DNA of 64,000 nucleotides from Paraburkholderia haematera (GTDB taxonomy: Bacteria > Pseudomonadota > Gammaproteobacteria > Burkholderiales > Burkholderiaceae), in NCBI RefSeq assembly GCF_905220975.1, contig NZ_CAJNBK010000001.1, positions 620,001-684,000 of the forward strand, read 5' to 3'. The position numbers and the translations under genes are program-made. This document shows, in pieces, positions 27,240-36,391 of the stretch (position 1 is its first letter; every line of letters begins with the position of its first letter). The notes under the pieces were generated by a model, which saw nothing but the letters and a program-made list of their open reading frames with translations, had not been told where the DNA came from and did not search any database.

Positions 27240-28273
27240 CGAATAGCCTCGCGCAAACTCTTTTCGAAGCGTGCCCATTCCGCATCGCTTGCAGGCAACC
27301 CGACACGCACACTGCCCGATGCCGTGAAGAGGCGCGTCCACACGCCGCGCTGCGCTAACGCTTCATGCAGCGCGGCAGCGCGCGCATCGTCGGTCCACGC
27401 AAAGAGCGGCGTGCTGCGCGTGGCGAGACCGTGTGCATGCAACTGACTCACCAGGCGGGCGCTTTCGGCATCGAGCCGCGTACGCATCTGCTGTTGCCAC
27501 ACTTCGTCTTCGAACGCGGCTTTGACCGCGTGCCGGGCCGGGCCGCTGACCGTCCACGCCCCGAGCATACGACGCAATGCGTCGAGCAAAGCCGGCGAAC
27601 CGAGTACGAAACCCGCGCGCACACCGGCGAGCCCAAAGAATTTCCCCGGTGAACGCAACACGATCAGCCCATCGCGATAGGTGTTTGCAGCGAGCGAGGC
27701 TGAAGGCATCGTATCGGCGAAAGCCTCGTCGATCAGCAGCGTGCCACCGCGCGCGATGAGTTGCGCATGCCAGTGCAGCAGCTTGCGGGCGCTCAGATGC
27801 TCCGCGGTCGGATTGTTAGGATTCACGACGACCACGTGGGTGAGCGTGTCGGGCAAGCTGTCCCATGACGTATCCAGTGGCACGACTTCGTGTCCGGCGC
27901 GCTCGAATGCGGGCGCATATTCGCTATACGTGAGCGGCGCGATGCCAACCTGGGCACGGGGCAGTAGGGAGGGCAGCGCGCGAATCGCCGCCTGGCTTCC
28001 TGCTACGGGCAGCACATGCGCGGCATCGGGCGCGCCGTAGTAACGCGCGGCACAAGCGGCAAAGCCGTCGCCTTCGTCGGGCAGGCGGCGCCAGACATCG
28101 GCGGGAACCGGTGGCACGGGATAGCCGTGCGGATTGATACCCGTCGAGAGGTCGAGCCATTGCACGTACGGAATGCCGTAACGCTGCGCCGCTTCATGCA
28201 GATTGCCGCCGTGGACCACGTCGTTGGACGTGGCGCCGGTATCGGTGTGGTGACCGGCCATTCGATCAACCAT
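27236..28273 (-). CDS. cobD: Threonine-phosphate decarboxylase / CobC-type aminotransferase-like protein
   Basis: PLP enzyme that makes (R)-1-aminopropan-2-ol O-phosphate for the cobalamin side chain; named CobD in Salmonella and CobC in Pseudomonas denitrificans. The 345-residue protein has the opening HGGNLHEAAQRYGIP, the LSTGINPHGYP segment, NPNNPTAE, and the PLP lysine in SPGKFFGLAGVRAGF. Three ATGs are possible (28285, 28273, 28261); I chose 28273, which overlaps the cbiB stop by 8 bp. Its product is joined to cobyric acid by the CbiB protein encoded next to it. Confidence 0.92.
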   Translation of the reverse strand: MVDRMAGHHTDTGATSNDVVHGGNLHEAAQRYGIPYVQWLDLSTGINPHGYPVPPVPADVWRRLPDEGDGFAACAARYYGAPDAAHVLPVAGSQAAIRALPSLLPRAQVGIAPLTYSEYAPAFERAGHEVVPLDTSWDSLPDTLTHVVVVNPNNPTAEHLSARKLLHWHAQLIARGGTLLIDEAFADTMPSASLAANTYRDGLIVLRSPGKFFGLAGVRAGFVLGSPALLDALRRMLGAWTVSGPARHAVKAAFEDEVWQQQMRTRLDAESARLVSQLHAHGLATRSTPLFAWTDDARAAALHEALAQRGVWTRLFTASGSVRVGLPASDAEWARFEKSLREAIR

Positions 28274-29201
28274 GAAAGGGCACACTCAGCAGGGCCAGCA
28301 CGATCAGTACCGCCAGCCAGAGAATGACCGTCCGTTCAACCAGCATCAATGCCGCAGTGACATGGGTCGCCTTCGCGGGGTGTCCGAAACCGAGCGTCGG
28401 CCTGTGCTCCAGCGCACCGTGATACATCGCGGGGCCGCCGATCAGCACGTTCAGACTGCCTGCGCCTGACGCCATGACCGGCCCGGCATTCGGACTGTCC
28501 CAGCGCGGTGCTTGCTCGCGCCAGCAACGCAGCGCCGTGCGCGTGTCGCCGAGCAAGGCATAGCTTGCCGCGGTGAGGCGAGCGGGAATCCAGTTGAGGA
28601 CATCGTCGATGCGCGCGGCGGCCCAGCCAAAGCGCAAATAGCGCGGCGTGCGGTAGCCCCACATGGCATCGAGCGTGTTGGCCAGACGGAATCCTAGTGC
28701 GCCCGGACCGCCCGCGATGGCGAACCAGAATAGCGCGCCGAAGATCGCGTCGTTGCCGTTTTCAAGCGCCGATTCGACGGCCGCGCGCGACAGCGCCGCT
28801 TCGTCGGCATGAGCGGTTTCGCGCGACACGATGCGCGAGGTCAGCAGACGCGCTTGCGCCAGGTCGCGTCGCGCCAATGCCTGCGCGATCGGCTCGATGT
28901 GATCGTGCAGACTGCGCGCGCCGAGCGCGAACCACAGCAACACGACGTGCACCGCGCAGGCCGCAAAAAACGGCAGCACGGAGACCAGCCACCAGGCGAT
29001 CAGTACGGGCGGCAAGACTGCTAACGACCACGCGAGCAGCCCCTTGAGCCGCAAACGCCGGCCGGTGTTGTAGCGTGCTTCGAGACGCAGCGCCCATTTG
29101 CCGAAGCCGACCAGCGGATGCGCGGTGCGCGGCTCGCCGAGCCAACGGTCGACGGCGACGCCCGCCGTTGCCAGGGTAACGATCAAAGGAAGTGACAGCA
29201 T
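28266..29201 (-). CDS. cbiB: Adenosylcobinamide-phosphate synthase
   Basis: Membrane enzyme (CbiB, also called CobD) that attaches aminopropanol phosphate to adenosylcobyric acid. The 311-residue protein begins MLSLPLIVTLATAGVAVDRWLGEP and has the HPLVGFGKWA segment, ESALENGNDAIFGALFW, and the NTLDAMWGYR segment, all typical. Four or five hydrophobic segments are visible. Its ATG at 29201 shares one base with the cobU stop, and its end overlaps the aminotransferase start, so this is a tight operon. Confidence 0.94.
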   Translation of the reverse strand: MLSLPLIVTLATAGVAVDRWLGEPRTAHPLVGFGKWALRLEARYNTGRRLRLKGLLAWSLAVLPPVLIAWWLVSVLPFFAACAVHVVLLWFALGARSLHDHIEPIAQALARRDLAQARLLTSRIVSRETAHADEAALSRAAVESALENGNDAIFGALFWFAIAGGPGALGFRLANTLDAMWGYRTPRYLRFGWAAARIDDVLNWIPARLTAASYALLGDTRTALRCWREQAPRWDSPNAGPVMASGAGSLNVLIGGPAMYHGALEHRPTLGFGHPAKATHVTAALMLVERTVILWLAVLIVLALLSVPFHG

Positions 29202-29755
29202 TACGCGCTGCCCGCCGTTTTCAAGGCGAGCGGCAAGCCTGCGACCATCATCGTGACCTGGGTGCTCAACGCGGCGATGCGCTGATTGAGCCGCCCGAGT
29301 TCGTCGACGTAGAGGCGCGTTGCCGCGCCGAGCGGCACCACGCCCAGGCCGATTTCATTGCTGACCACGATGATCTTGCCTTTGGCGTTGATGAGCGCCG
29401 CTTCGAAAGCAGCAAAGTGCGCGTGATAGTGCTCGATTGGCAAAGCGTCGCCGTCAGGTGGGCACAGCAGGTTGGCGAGCCACAGCGTCAGGCAGTCGAT
29501 CAGAATACAGTGACTAGGCGCGTCGATTTGCGTCACGGCACTGGCGAGATCGACATCCGCTTCGTGCAACTGCCAATGCGCCGGCCGCCGCTCGCGATGA
29601 TGCGCGATGCGCGCGCTGAATTCGGCGTCGTCAGTTACGTGCGCGGTGGCGACGTACGTGACGGGCAGGGCGCTATCGTTCGCCAGTTGTTCGGCGTGCA
29701 CGCTCTTGCCCGAACGGGCGCCGCCGAGAACGAAAGTGAGGTCGCGAGGAATCAT
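29201..29755 (-). CDS. cobU: Bifunctional adenosylcobinamide kinase / guanylyltransferase
   Basis: Phosphorylates adenosylcobinamide and transfers GMP to it, giving the substrate of CobS. The 184-residue protein has the P-loop GGARSGKS at residues 11-18, the RIAHHRERRP segment with the guanylylated His, and the VSNEIGLGVVP segment. It is the first gene of the leftward cobU-cbiB-aminotransferase-btuF operon. It diverges from cobQ across 100 bp, which must contain both promoters. Confidence 0.95.
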   Translation of the reverse strand: MIPRDLTFVLGGARSGKSVHAEQLANDSALPVTYVATAHVTDDAEFSARIAHHRERRPAHWQLHEADVDLASAVTQIDAPSHCILIDCLTLWLANLLCPPDGDALPIEHYHAHFAAFEAALINAKGKIIVVSNEIGLGVVPLGAATRLYVDELGRLNQRIAALSTQVTMMVAGLPLALKTAGSA

Positions 29756-29855
29756 CGCGTGATTGTACCGGCGTGCAGCGCGTGCCGGCGCGATGGGATA
29801 ATGCCGCGTTCATTGCCCGCGTTTATGGCCCATTCACCGCCGAATCCGATCTTCC

Positions 29856-31370
29856 GTGACCACCACTTCGAATCCGCATGATGCCGTACCCGTGCCGCGC
29901 GGCACGCTGATGATTCAGGGCACCACGTCCGATGCGGGCAAGAGCACGCTCGTCGCGGGTTTGTGCCGGCTGGCGCGCCGCGCCGGCGTGCGGGTGGCGC
30001 CGTTCAAGCCGCAGAACATGGCGCTCAATAGCGCGGTGACGGTCGACGGCGGCGAGATCGGTCGCGCGCAGGCTTTGCAGGCCGTGGCCGCGGGCATCGC
30101 TGCGCATACCGATCTGAACCCCGTGCTGCTCAAGCCGACGAGCGATCGCGGCGCGCAAGTGATCATTCACGGCAAGGCGCGCATGAATCTCGATGCCCGC
30201 GCATATCACGACTACAAGCCGGTCGCCTTCGAGGCGGTACTGGAATCGTATGCGCGTCTGCAATCCAAGTACGACACGATTTTCGTCGAAGGCGCGGGCA
30301 GTCCCGCCGAGATCAATTTGCGCGACCGCGATATCGCCAATATGGGTTTTGCCGAAGCGGTCGACTGCCCGGTCGTGCTGGTGGCCGACATCGACCGCGG
30401 CGGGGTGTTCGCGCATCTGACCGGGACGCTTGCGTGCCTGTCGGAAAGCGAGCAGGCGCGCGTGCGAGGCTTCATCATCAACCGTTTTCGCGGCGACGTC
30501 AGTTTGCTCAAACCCGGGCTCGATTGGCTCGAAGCGAAGACCGGCAAGCCGGTGCTCGGCGTGGTGCCTTACCTGCACGGTCTGACGCTCGACGCCGAAG
30601 ACATGCTGCCGCCCGAACTGCGCGCCGCGCATAGTGGTGATACCGGCCGGACGTTGCGGGTGGCCGTGCCGGTGCTGCCGCACATCAGCAATCACACGGA
30701 TTTCGACGCGCTGCGCGCGCATCCGCAGGTCGATTTTCATTACGTGCGAAGCGGCACGCCGCCTCCGCCAGCCGATCTGATCATCCTGCCGGGCTCGAAA
30801 AATGTGCCGGGCGATCTGGCCTTTCTGCGTGCCCAGGGTTGGGATGCGGTGCTGCAACGGCATTTGCGCTATGGCGGCCGCGTCATCGGGATTTGCGGCG
30901 GCATGCAGATGCTCGGACGCGAAGTGGCCGACCCGCACGGCGTGGAAGGCGCGCCTGGAACGAGCGCGGGCCTCGGCTGGCTCGATTACTCGACGGTGTT
31001 GACGCGGGAAAAAACGCTCAAGAATGTGACGGGGCGTCTCGCATTGCCCGGTTCGCCCGAGGTCGCCGGCTACGAGATTCACATGGGTGAGACGCAAGGT
31101 CCGGCGCTGAGCTCGCCCGCGCTGCAATTGGGCGGATTGCAAGACGCTCGCCCCGACGGCGCGATGTCGGCCGATGGCCAGATCCTCGCCACCTACGTGC
31201 ACGGCCTGTTCGACACGCCGGCCGCCTGCGCCGCACTGCTCGCGTGGGCGGGATTGAGCGACGCCGAGAAAATTGACTACCCGGCATTGCGTGAGGCTTC
31301 TCTGAATCGTTTGGCCGACACACTTGCCGAGCACCTCGATCTTTCGAAGCTCTTCGCCGCGATCGGGTGA
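29856..31370 (+). CDS. cobQ: Cobyric acid synthase
   Basis: Glutamine-dependent amidase that converts adenosylcobyrinic acid a,c-diamide to adenosylcobyric acid. The 504-residue protein has the N-terminal dethiobiotin synthetase-like domain ([41 protein letters not shown]). The C-terminal class I glutamine amidotransferase domain has the nucleophile Cys in [10 protein letters not shown] and the His in TYVHGLFD. Translation starts at GTG 29856. The genes for the preceding steps (cobB, cobO) are not in the window. Confidence 0.96.
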   Translation: MTTTSNPHDAVPVPRGTLMIQGTTSDAGKSTLVAGLCRLARRAGVRVAPFKPQNMALNSAVTVDGGEIGRAQALQAVAAGIAAHTDLNPVLLKPTSDRGAQVIIHGKARMNLDARAYHDYKPVAFEAVLESYARLQSKYDTIFVEGAGSPAEINLRDRDIANMGFAEAVDCPVVLVADIDRGGVFAHLTGTLACLSESEQARVRGFIINRFRGDVSLLKPGLDWLEAKTGKPVLGVVPYLHGLTLDAEDMLPPELRAAHSGDTGRTLRVAVPVLPHISNHTDFDALRAHPQVDFHYVRSGTPPPPADLIILPGSKNVPGDLAFLRAQGWDAVLQRHLRYGGRVIGICGGMQMLGREVADPHGVEGAPGTSAGLGWLDYSTVLTREKTLKNVTGRLALPGSPEVAGYEIHMGETQGPALSSPALQLGGLQDARPDGAMSADGQILATYVHGLFDTPAACAALLAWAGLSDAEKIDYPALREASLNRLADTLAEHLDLSKLFAAIG

Positions 31371-31493
31371 TGACGTTCAATCGATGGATGACGATTAAAT
31401 CCTATTGAGAAATAATCAAAGCCTAATTGGCAGTTTTTCACCTCATTTGGTTCGAATACAGTCTTGGCATCGATCTCTCGTAAAGGACTTGTC

Positions 31494-31910
31494 ATGAACT
31501 CGAACCGCTCCGCTGATCTGGCCGCCTTGATCCTTCGTCTGGCCTTGGGTGTTCTGTATCTTGCCCACAGCCTGCAGAAGATTTTTGTTTTTACGCTGCC
31601 GGGAACGGCGCAGTTTTTCGTCTCGCTCGGCCTGCCGGGCTGGCTGGGTTATGTGACGGCATTCGTCGAACTGTTCGGCGGTATCGCGCTGCTGCTTGGC
31701 GTGCAGGTCCGCTGGGTCGCGCTGGTGCTGCTGCCGTTCATGCTCGGTGCCATGTCGGCGCATCTGCATAACGGCTGGGGCTTCGCGTCGCCGAACGGCG
31801 GCTGGGAATATCCGGCCTTCTGGGCAGTGACTTTGGCCGTGCAATCGCTGCTCGGCGGCGGCGCGCTGGCGCTGAGTGGTGCGAAGGCGCCGCGCGCTGT
31901 GGCGGCGTGA
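31494..31910 (+). CDS. DoxX family membrane protein
   Basis: A 138-residue inner-membrane protein with four hydrophobic segments (about 10-28, 48-72, 78-95, 110-130), the DoxX layout. The ATG at 31494 (MNSNRSADL) has an AAAGGA ribosome binding site; the frame is open ten codons further up. Family members have been linked to thiosulfate:quinone oxidoreductase subunits and redox stress, but the function of stand-alone copies is unknown. It is a single gene, ended by a hairpin terminator. Confidence 0.88.
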   Translation: MNSNRSADLAALILRLALGVLYLAHSLQKIFVFTLPGTAQFFVSLGLPGWLGYVTAFVELFGGIALLLGVQVRWVALVLLPFMLGAMSAHLHNGWGFASPNGGWEYPAFWAVTLAVQSLLGGGALALSGAKAPRAVAA

Positions 31911-31978
31911 TACGGACGAGCGGCGGTGCAGGCTGTGGCCGGGCCCACCCCACCACGGCACTCCGCCCCGCCGGACAA

Positions 31979-32015
31979 CAAAAAAGCACGCACCGTGAGG
32001 TCGCGTGTTTTTTTT
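31979..32015 (+). terminator. Terminator behind the DoxX gene
   Basis: AAAAAAGCACGC and GCGTGTTTTTTTT form a stem with one mismatch around an 11-base loop, ending in a run of eight T on the plus strand and preceded by A's. It can serve both the DoxX gene and the convergent thioesterase gene. Confidence 0.7.
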
Positions 32016-32073
32016 CGCGCCAAGCTGAGGCACGTCAGGCCTTTCGGGCCCTGCGCCACGCTCCTCGCGTCAG

Positions 32074-32493
32074 TCAATACAACACGATCTGCGTGCAGCG
32101 AAACAGCGCCATCGTCTTGCCGTTCGAATCGGTGACGGTGGCGTCCCACACCTGCGTGCTGCGGCCCAGATGCACGGCCTTGGCGACCGCGCGGATCGTA
32201 CCTTCCGTCGCCGTGCCGAGGAAATTGCTTTTCAACTCGACGGTTGTGAAATTGCGCGCCGTCTCCGGCAGGTGCGCGAGACATGCATAGCCGCAGGCGG
32301 TATCGGCGAGACCGATTACGGTGGCGGCGTGCAAAAAGCCGTTCGGCGCCAGCAACTCCTCGCGCACGGTCAGTTCCGCGGTCAGGGTGCCTTCCTCCAG
32401 CGCCAGAACATGCACGCCCAGCAAGCCGGGAAGCTTGCCCTTCTGACGTTCGTGCAGGCGCTCGATGGTGTATTCCGGGCGGAGTTTGCTCAT
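32074..32493 (-). CDS. PaaI-family hotdog thioesterase
   Basis: A 139-residue single hotdog-fold protein. The family core is seen in LAPNGFLHAATVIGLADTACGYACL, which holds the conserved Asn/His and the Asp of PaaI/YbgC-like acyl-CoA thioesterases, followed by TVELKSNFLGTA. The physiological acyl-CoA substrate cannot be read from the sequence; no pathway genes lie beside it. It is a single gene, convergent with DoxX. Confidence 0.85.
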   Translation of the reverse strand: MSKLRPEYTIERLHERQKGKLPGLLGVHVLALEEGTLTAELTVREELLAPNGFLHAATVIGLADTACGYACLAHLPETARNFTTVELKSNFLGTATEGTIRAVAKAVHLGRSTQVWDATVTDSNGKTMALFRCTQIVLY

Positions 32494-32702
32494 GAGATGG
32501 GGTCCTCGGTGGAAAAATCAGGGGTGTAGGGCAGTCAATAGCCGTTTGGGGGCTTCGGCCCCGGTCCATTTGTCGATATTATCAACGGCTGGATCGACGG
32601 GTGGACTTGAAACCGGCACGGATCAGGACACGTCGGCGCAAGACAGAGCAAACTGCGCGGTAAACCGGCTGGCGGTGCCCAGCCTTCTTTCCGGGAGAAT
32701 TC

Positions 32703-33341
32703 ATGACGGTGATCGTGGTGGCGAATCCGAAGGGCGGCGTGGGCAAAAGCACGTTGTCCACCAATCTGGCCGGCTATTTCGCGTCGCAAGGGGAATGGGT
32801 CGCGCTGGCGGACCTGGACAAACAGCAGTCCTCGCACGCGTGGCTGTCGTTGCGACCGCCTGCGTTGCCGCCTATCGAGACCTGGGAGGTCGACCTTGAA
32901 AGCCCGGCCAAACCGCCCAGAGGTCTGGAGCACGCGGTTATCGACACGCCGGCGGGCTTGCACGGCAACCGCATGAATATCGCGCTGGATCTGGCCGACA
33001 AGGTGATCGTGCCGCTGCAGCCGTCAATGTTCGATATTCTCGCCACCCAGGATTTTCTCGAGCGGCTGGCGAAGGAGAAGGCGGTCAGGAAGGGTGCGAT
33101 CGAGATCGGTGTGGTGGGCATGCGCGTCGACGCGCGCACGCGTTCGGCGGAGCAGCTGCACCGTTTTGTCGAGGGGCTGAAGCTGCCGGTGCTGGGTTTC
33201 CTGCGCGACACGCAGAATTATGTGCAGCTGGCGGCGCACGGCCTGACCTTGTGGGACGTCGCGAAAAGCCGCGTGGAGAAGGATCTGGAGCAGTGGCAGC
33301 CGATCATCCAATGGACCAACGGCGCCGGTAAGAAAGCTTGA
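32703..33341 (+). CDS. Orphan ParA/MinD-type ATPase
   Basis: A 212-residue deviant Walker ATPase. The Walker A motif KGGVGKST is near residue 10-17, switch I-like DLDKQQSS near 38-45, and the Walker B-like HAVIDTPAGLH near 80. There is no N-terminal DNA-binding domain and no parB gene nearby, so it is an orphan, perhaps positioning another cellular cargo. Its closest visible features (short, Gln/Ser instead of a second Asp pair) are those of the small ParA proteins found singly in beta-proteobacterial chromosomes. An AATTC-spaced GGGAG ribosome binding site precedes the ATG. Confidence 0.85.
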   Translation: MTVIVVANPKGGVGKSTLSTNLAGYFASQGEWVALADLDKQQSSHAWLSLRPPALPPIETWEVDLESPAKPPRGLEHAVIDTPAGLHGNRMNIALDLADKVIVPLQPSMFDILATQDFLERLAKEKAVRKGAIEIGVVGMRVDARTRSAEQLHRFVEGLKLPVLGFLRDTQNYVQLAAHGLTLWDVAKSRVEKDLEQWQPIIQWTNGAGKKA

Positions 33342-33400
33342 AATGAATCAGCAGGCGGCGTGGCCGCCCGCTGCATGGAACCGTCCGGCGAAGGTCCGGC

Positions 33401-33787
33401 TCAGGTCCAATTCTGAGTCGGTACGTGATCGCGGCTGCCTTTGATCTTGTTGTTGTCGCCGACGAACACCAGATCCGGTTTCCAGCCTGCCTTCAATTCC
33501 GCTTCGTCGACCACCGCGAACGCGGCGATGATCACCAGATCACCCAACTGCGCGCGCCGCGCGGCCGAACCGTTCAGCGAAATCATGCCGCTGCCCCGCT
33601 CGCCCTTGATCGCATACGTCGAGAAACGCTCGCCGTTGTTGATGTTCCAGATGTCGATCCGCTCGTTTTCAACGATATTTGCGGCTTCCAGCAAGTCCTC
33701 GTCGATCGCGCACGACCCTTCGTAGTGCAGTTCGCAGTGCGTGACCGCGACGCGATGGATTTTCGACTTCAGCATATTGCGTTGCAT
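33401..33787 (-). CDS. panD: Aspartate 1-decarboxylase
   Basis: Pyruvoyl enzyme that makes beta-alanine for pantothenate. The 128-residue proenzyme has the self-cleavage site in YEGSCAID, where Ser25 becomes the pyruvoyl group, and the [12 protein letters not shown] start typical of PanD. I chose the ATG at 33787; an in-frame start two codons earlier is less usual. It follows panC on the same strand with a 50 bp gap, so beta-alanine supply and use are co-expressed. Confidence 0.95.
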   Translation of the reverse strand: MQRNMLKSKIHRVAVTHCELHYEGSCAIDEDLLEAANIVENERIDIWNINNGERFSTYAIKGERGSGMISLNGSAARRAQLGDLVIIAAFAVVDEAELKAGWKPDLVFVGDNNKIKGSRDHVPTQNWT

Positions 33788-33837
33788 GACCAATCCCTTG
33801 TGGCTTCTGACGCGCGTTTGCGCAGACTAAGACGGTT

Positions 33838-34722
<885 letters not shown>

Positions 34723-34858
34723 TCAGGGTTTGCGCGATCCGCGGCCTCACTGGTAATGACAGGTTTTGAGCGCCGGATTGTAGTGGATTTGTACCGGGGC
34801 CGCACCGAAACGAGGCGTTTGCGACAGCAATGGCGCACGCAATCCCCGTTTCGCGGCT

Positions 34859-35731
34859 TCAGGCCGGCAGATAGGCGAGGCGCACATAGATCGGTGCGAA
34901 CGGCTCGGCCTGAGTAATTTCGATGAGCGATTCGCGGCACAACTCGAGCATGGCGATGAAATTCACCACGACCACCGGCACGCCCTTGCTCGTGTCGAAC
35001 AGATCGGAGAACTCCATGAAGCGCGAATTCTGGAGTCGCCGCAGGATCGTGCTCATATGCTCGCGCACCGACAATTCCTCGCGCGAAATCTTGTGATGCT
35101 GAACGAGCTTGGCGCGCTTGATCACGTCGGCCCACGCGGCGCGCAGATCTTCGCTGTCCACATCGGGAAAGCGCGGCGTGATGCTTTGCTCGATATACAC
35201 CTCGGCGCGCAGGAAATCGCGGCCAAGCTGCGGCAGATGGTCGATGCGCTGTGCGGCGAGCTTCATCTGCTCGTATTCGAGCAGGCGGCGCACCAGTTCC
35301 GCGCGGGGATCTTCGGCTTCCTCGCCGCTGTCGGCTTTCTTCACCGGCAACAGCATGCGCGACTTGATCTCGATCAGCATCGCGGCCATCAGCAGATACT
35401 CGGACGCGAGTTCGAGATTGGTCTGGCGCAGCTGCTCGACGTAGCCGAGGTATTGGACCGTGACGTCCGCCATCGGGATGTCGAGCACGTTGAAGTTCTG
35501 CTTGCGGATCAGGTAGAGCAACAGATCCAGCGGGCCCTCGAACGTTTCGAGAAACACCTCGAGCGCATCTGGCGGAATGTACAGATCCGTCGGCAGCTTG
35601 AAGAGCGGCTCGCCGTACAGGCGCGCGAAAGCGATGCCGTCGACGGTGTCCGGCGTCGAATCGGTGGCGGGCGCGGCAAGCGCGGCGTCGGGCGCCGGCG
35701 TGGCGCCCTTTGCCTCGTCGGCGTGACTCAC
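34859..35731 (-). CDS. scpA: Segregation and condensation protein A
   Basis: Kleisin subunit of the SMC-ScpAB condensin, which organises the chromosome. The 290-residue protein has an N-terminal Ala/Pro-rich extension of about 40 residues. The kleisin core follows (FEGPLDLLLYLIRKQNFNVLDIPMADVTVQYLGY in part, near residues 70-105), then helical segments and a C-terminal winged helix (about 215-290). It begins 4 bp after the DUF3460 gene, a conserved beta-proteobacterial pair. scpB and smc are not in the window. Confidence 0.93.
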   Translation of the reverse strand: MSHADEAKGATPAPDAALAAPATDSTPDTVDGIAFARLYGEPLFKLPTDLYIPPDALEVFLETFEGPLDLLLYLIRKQNFNVLDIPMADVTVQYLGYVEQLRQTNLELASEYLLMAAMLIEIKSRMLLPVKKADSGEEAEDPRAELVRRLLEYEQMKLAAQRIDHLPQLGRDFLRAEVYIEQSITPRFPDVDSEDLRAAWADVIKRAKLVQHHKISREELSVREHMSTILRRLQNSRFMEFSDLFDTSKGVPVVVVNFIAMLELCRESLIEITQAEPFAPIYVRLAYLPA

Positions 35732-35735
35732 GCGC

Positions 35736-35921
35736 TTAGAAGTTCTGATAGTACGAGTAAGGCGTCTGCTCTACGCGCGAGGCTTTCTGCTCGGCGGTTT
35801 CTTCGAGGTCGATCGGCTGTTTGTCCCACAGCAGCGACCGGCCACGGCGCTGCTCAGCTTCCAGATTCGGTTTTTGTTGCTTGAGCTGGTTCAGGAACTG
35901 GGTGATGTCCGATTGATACAT
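35736..35921 (-). CDS. DUF3460 family small protein
   Basis: A 61-residue protein of unknown function conserved next to scpA in Burkholderiales. It is charged and has no signal or membrane segment; it starts MYQSDITQFLNQLKQ and ends QTPYSYYQNF. The position, 4 bp before scpA on the same strand, suggests cotranscription and perhaps a link to chromosome organisation, but nothing in the sequence shows an activity. Confidence 0.88.
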   Translation of the reverse strand: MYQSDITQFLNQLKQQKPNLEAEQRRGRSLLWDKQPIDLEETAEQKASRVEQTPYSYYQNF

Positions 35922-36391
35922 GGCTAGACGTCCGTGGTTGGGGAGTGGCGGCTGCCCGGCGAAACGCGCGCGGCATCGCTGCTATTCCACAATTTTACCG
36001 CATGCGCCGCGCGTGGTCGAAAAACCATGGCCGGCGCGCGCGGCCGGCCCGCAAAAATACCCGGAACCCGCGCTGCTGCCATGCGTCAAAGGCGGGCGCG
36101 TCACCGGCGGGCGGTGTGCGAATCCGGATTATGCGCCCGGGCGGACATGATTACGCATGCCGCATCAGGTGCGGCGTACCAGCCGAAGTGCTCGCCGTGC
36201 CTCAGGCTGCAATGGCCCCTTTTAGAGATGGCGCGGCGTTGCCGATGTGGTCAAATAGCGAGCTTCGGCCGCCGCGGCGGGCCCGAGCGACAGAATTCAT
36301 CAACCACGGCCGGAGGTCCTGTTTGGCGGGGTGTGCGATCGAAGTGCCGCATGTGCGGCGCGGCAAAACCGGTGACGAGCCCGGGCATCTG
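35922..36391. other. Intergenic region between DUF3460 and tamA
   Basis: About 470 bp separating two divergent genes. Frames are open through parts of it, but their products are Arg/Ala-rich and resemble nothing known, so I see no gene. It must contain the promoters for DUF3460-scpA and tamA-tamB; no clear -35/-10 pair, riboswitch or hairpin was identified. Confidence 0.5.

Noticed and set aside
35945..36391. A 149-codon N-terminal extension of tamA
   Set aside because: Arg-rich, no homology-like pattern, and it would bury the signal peptide that starts at 36392.
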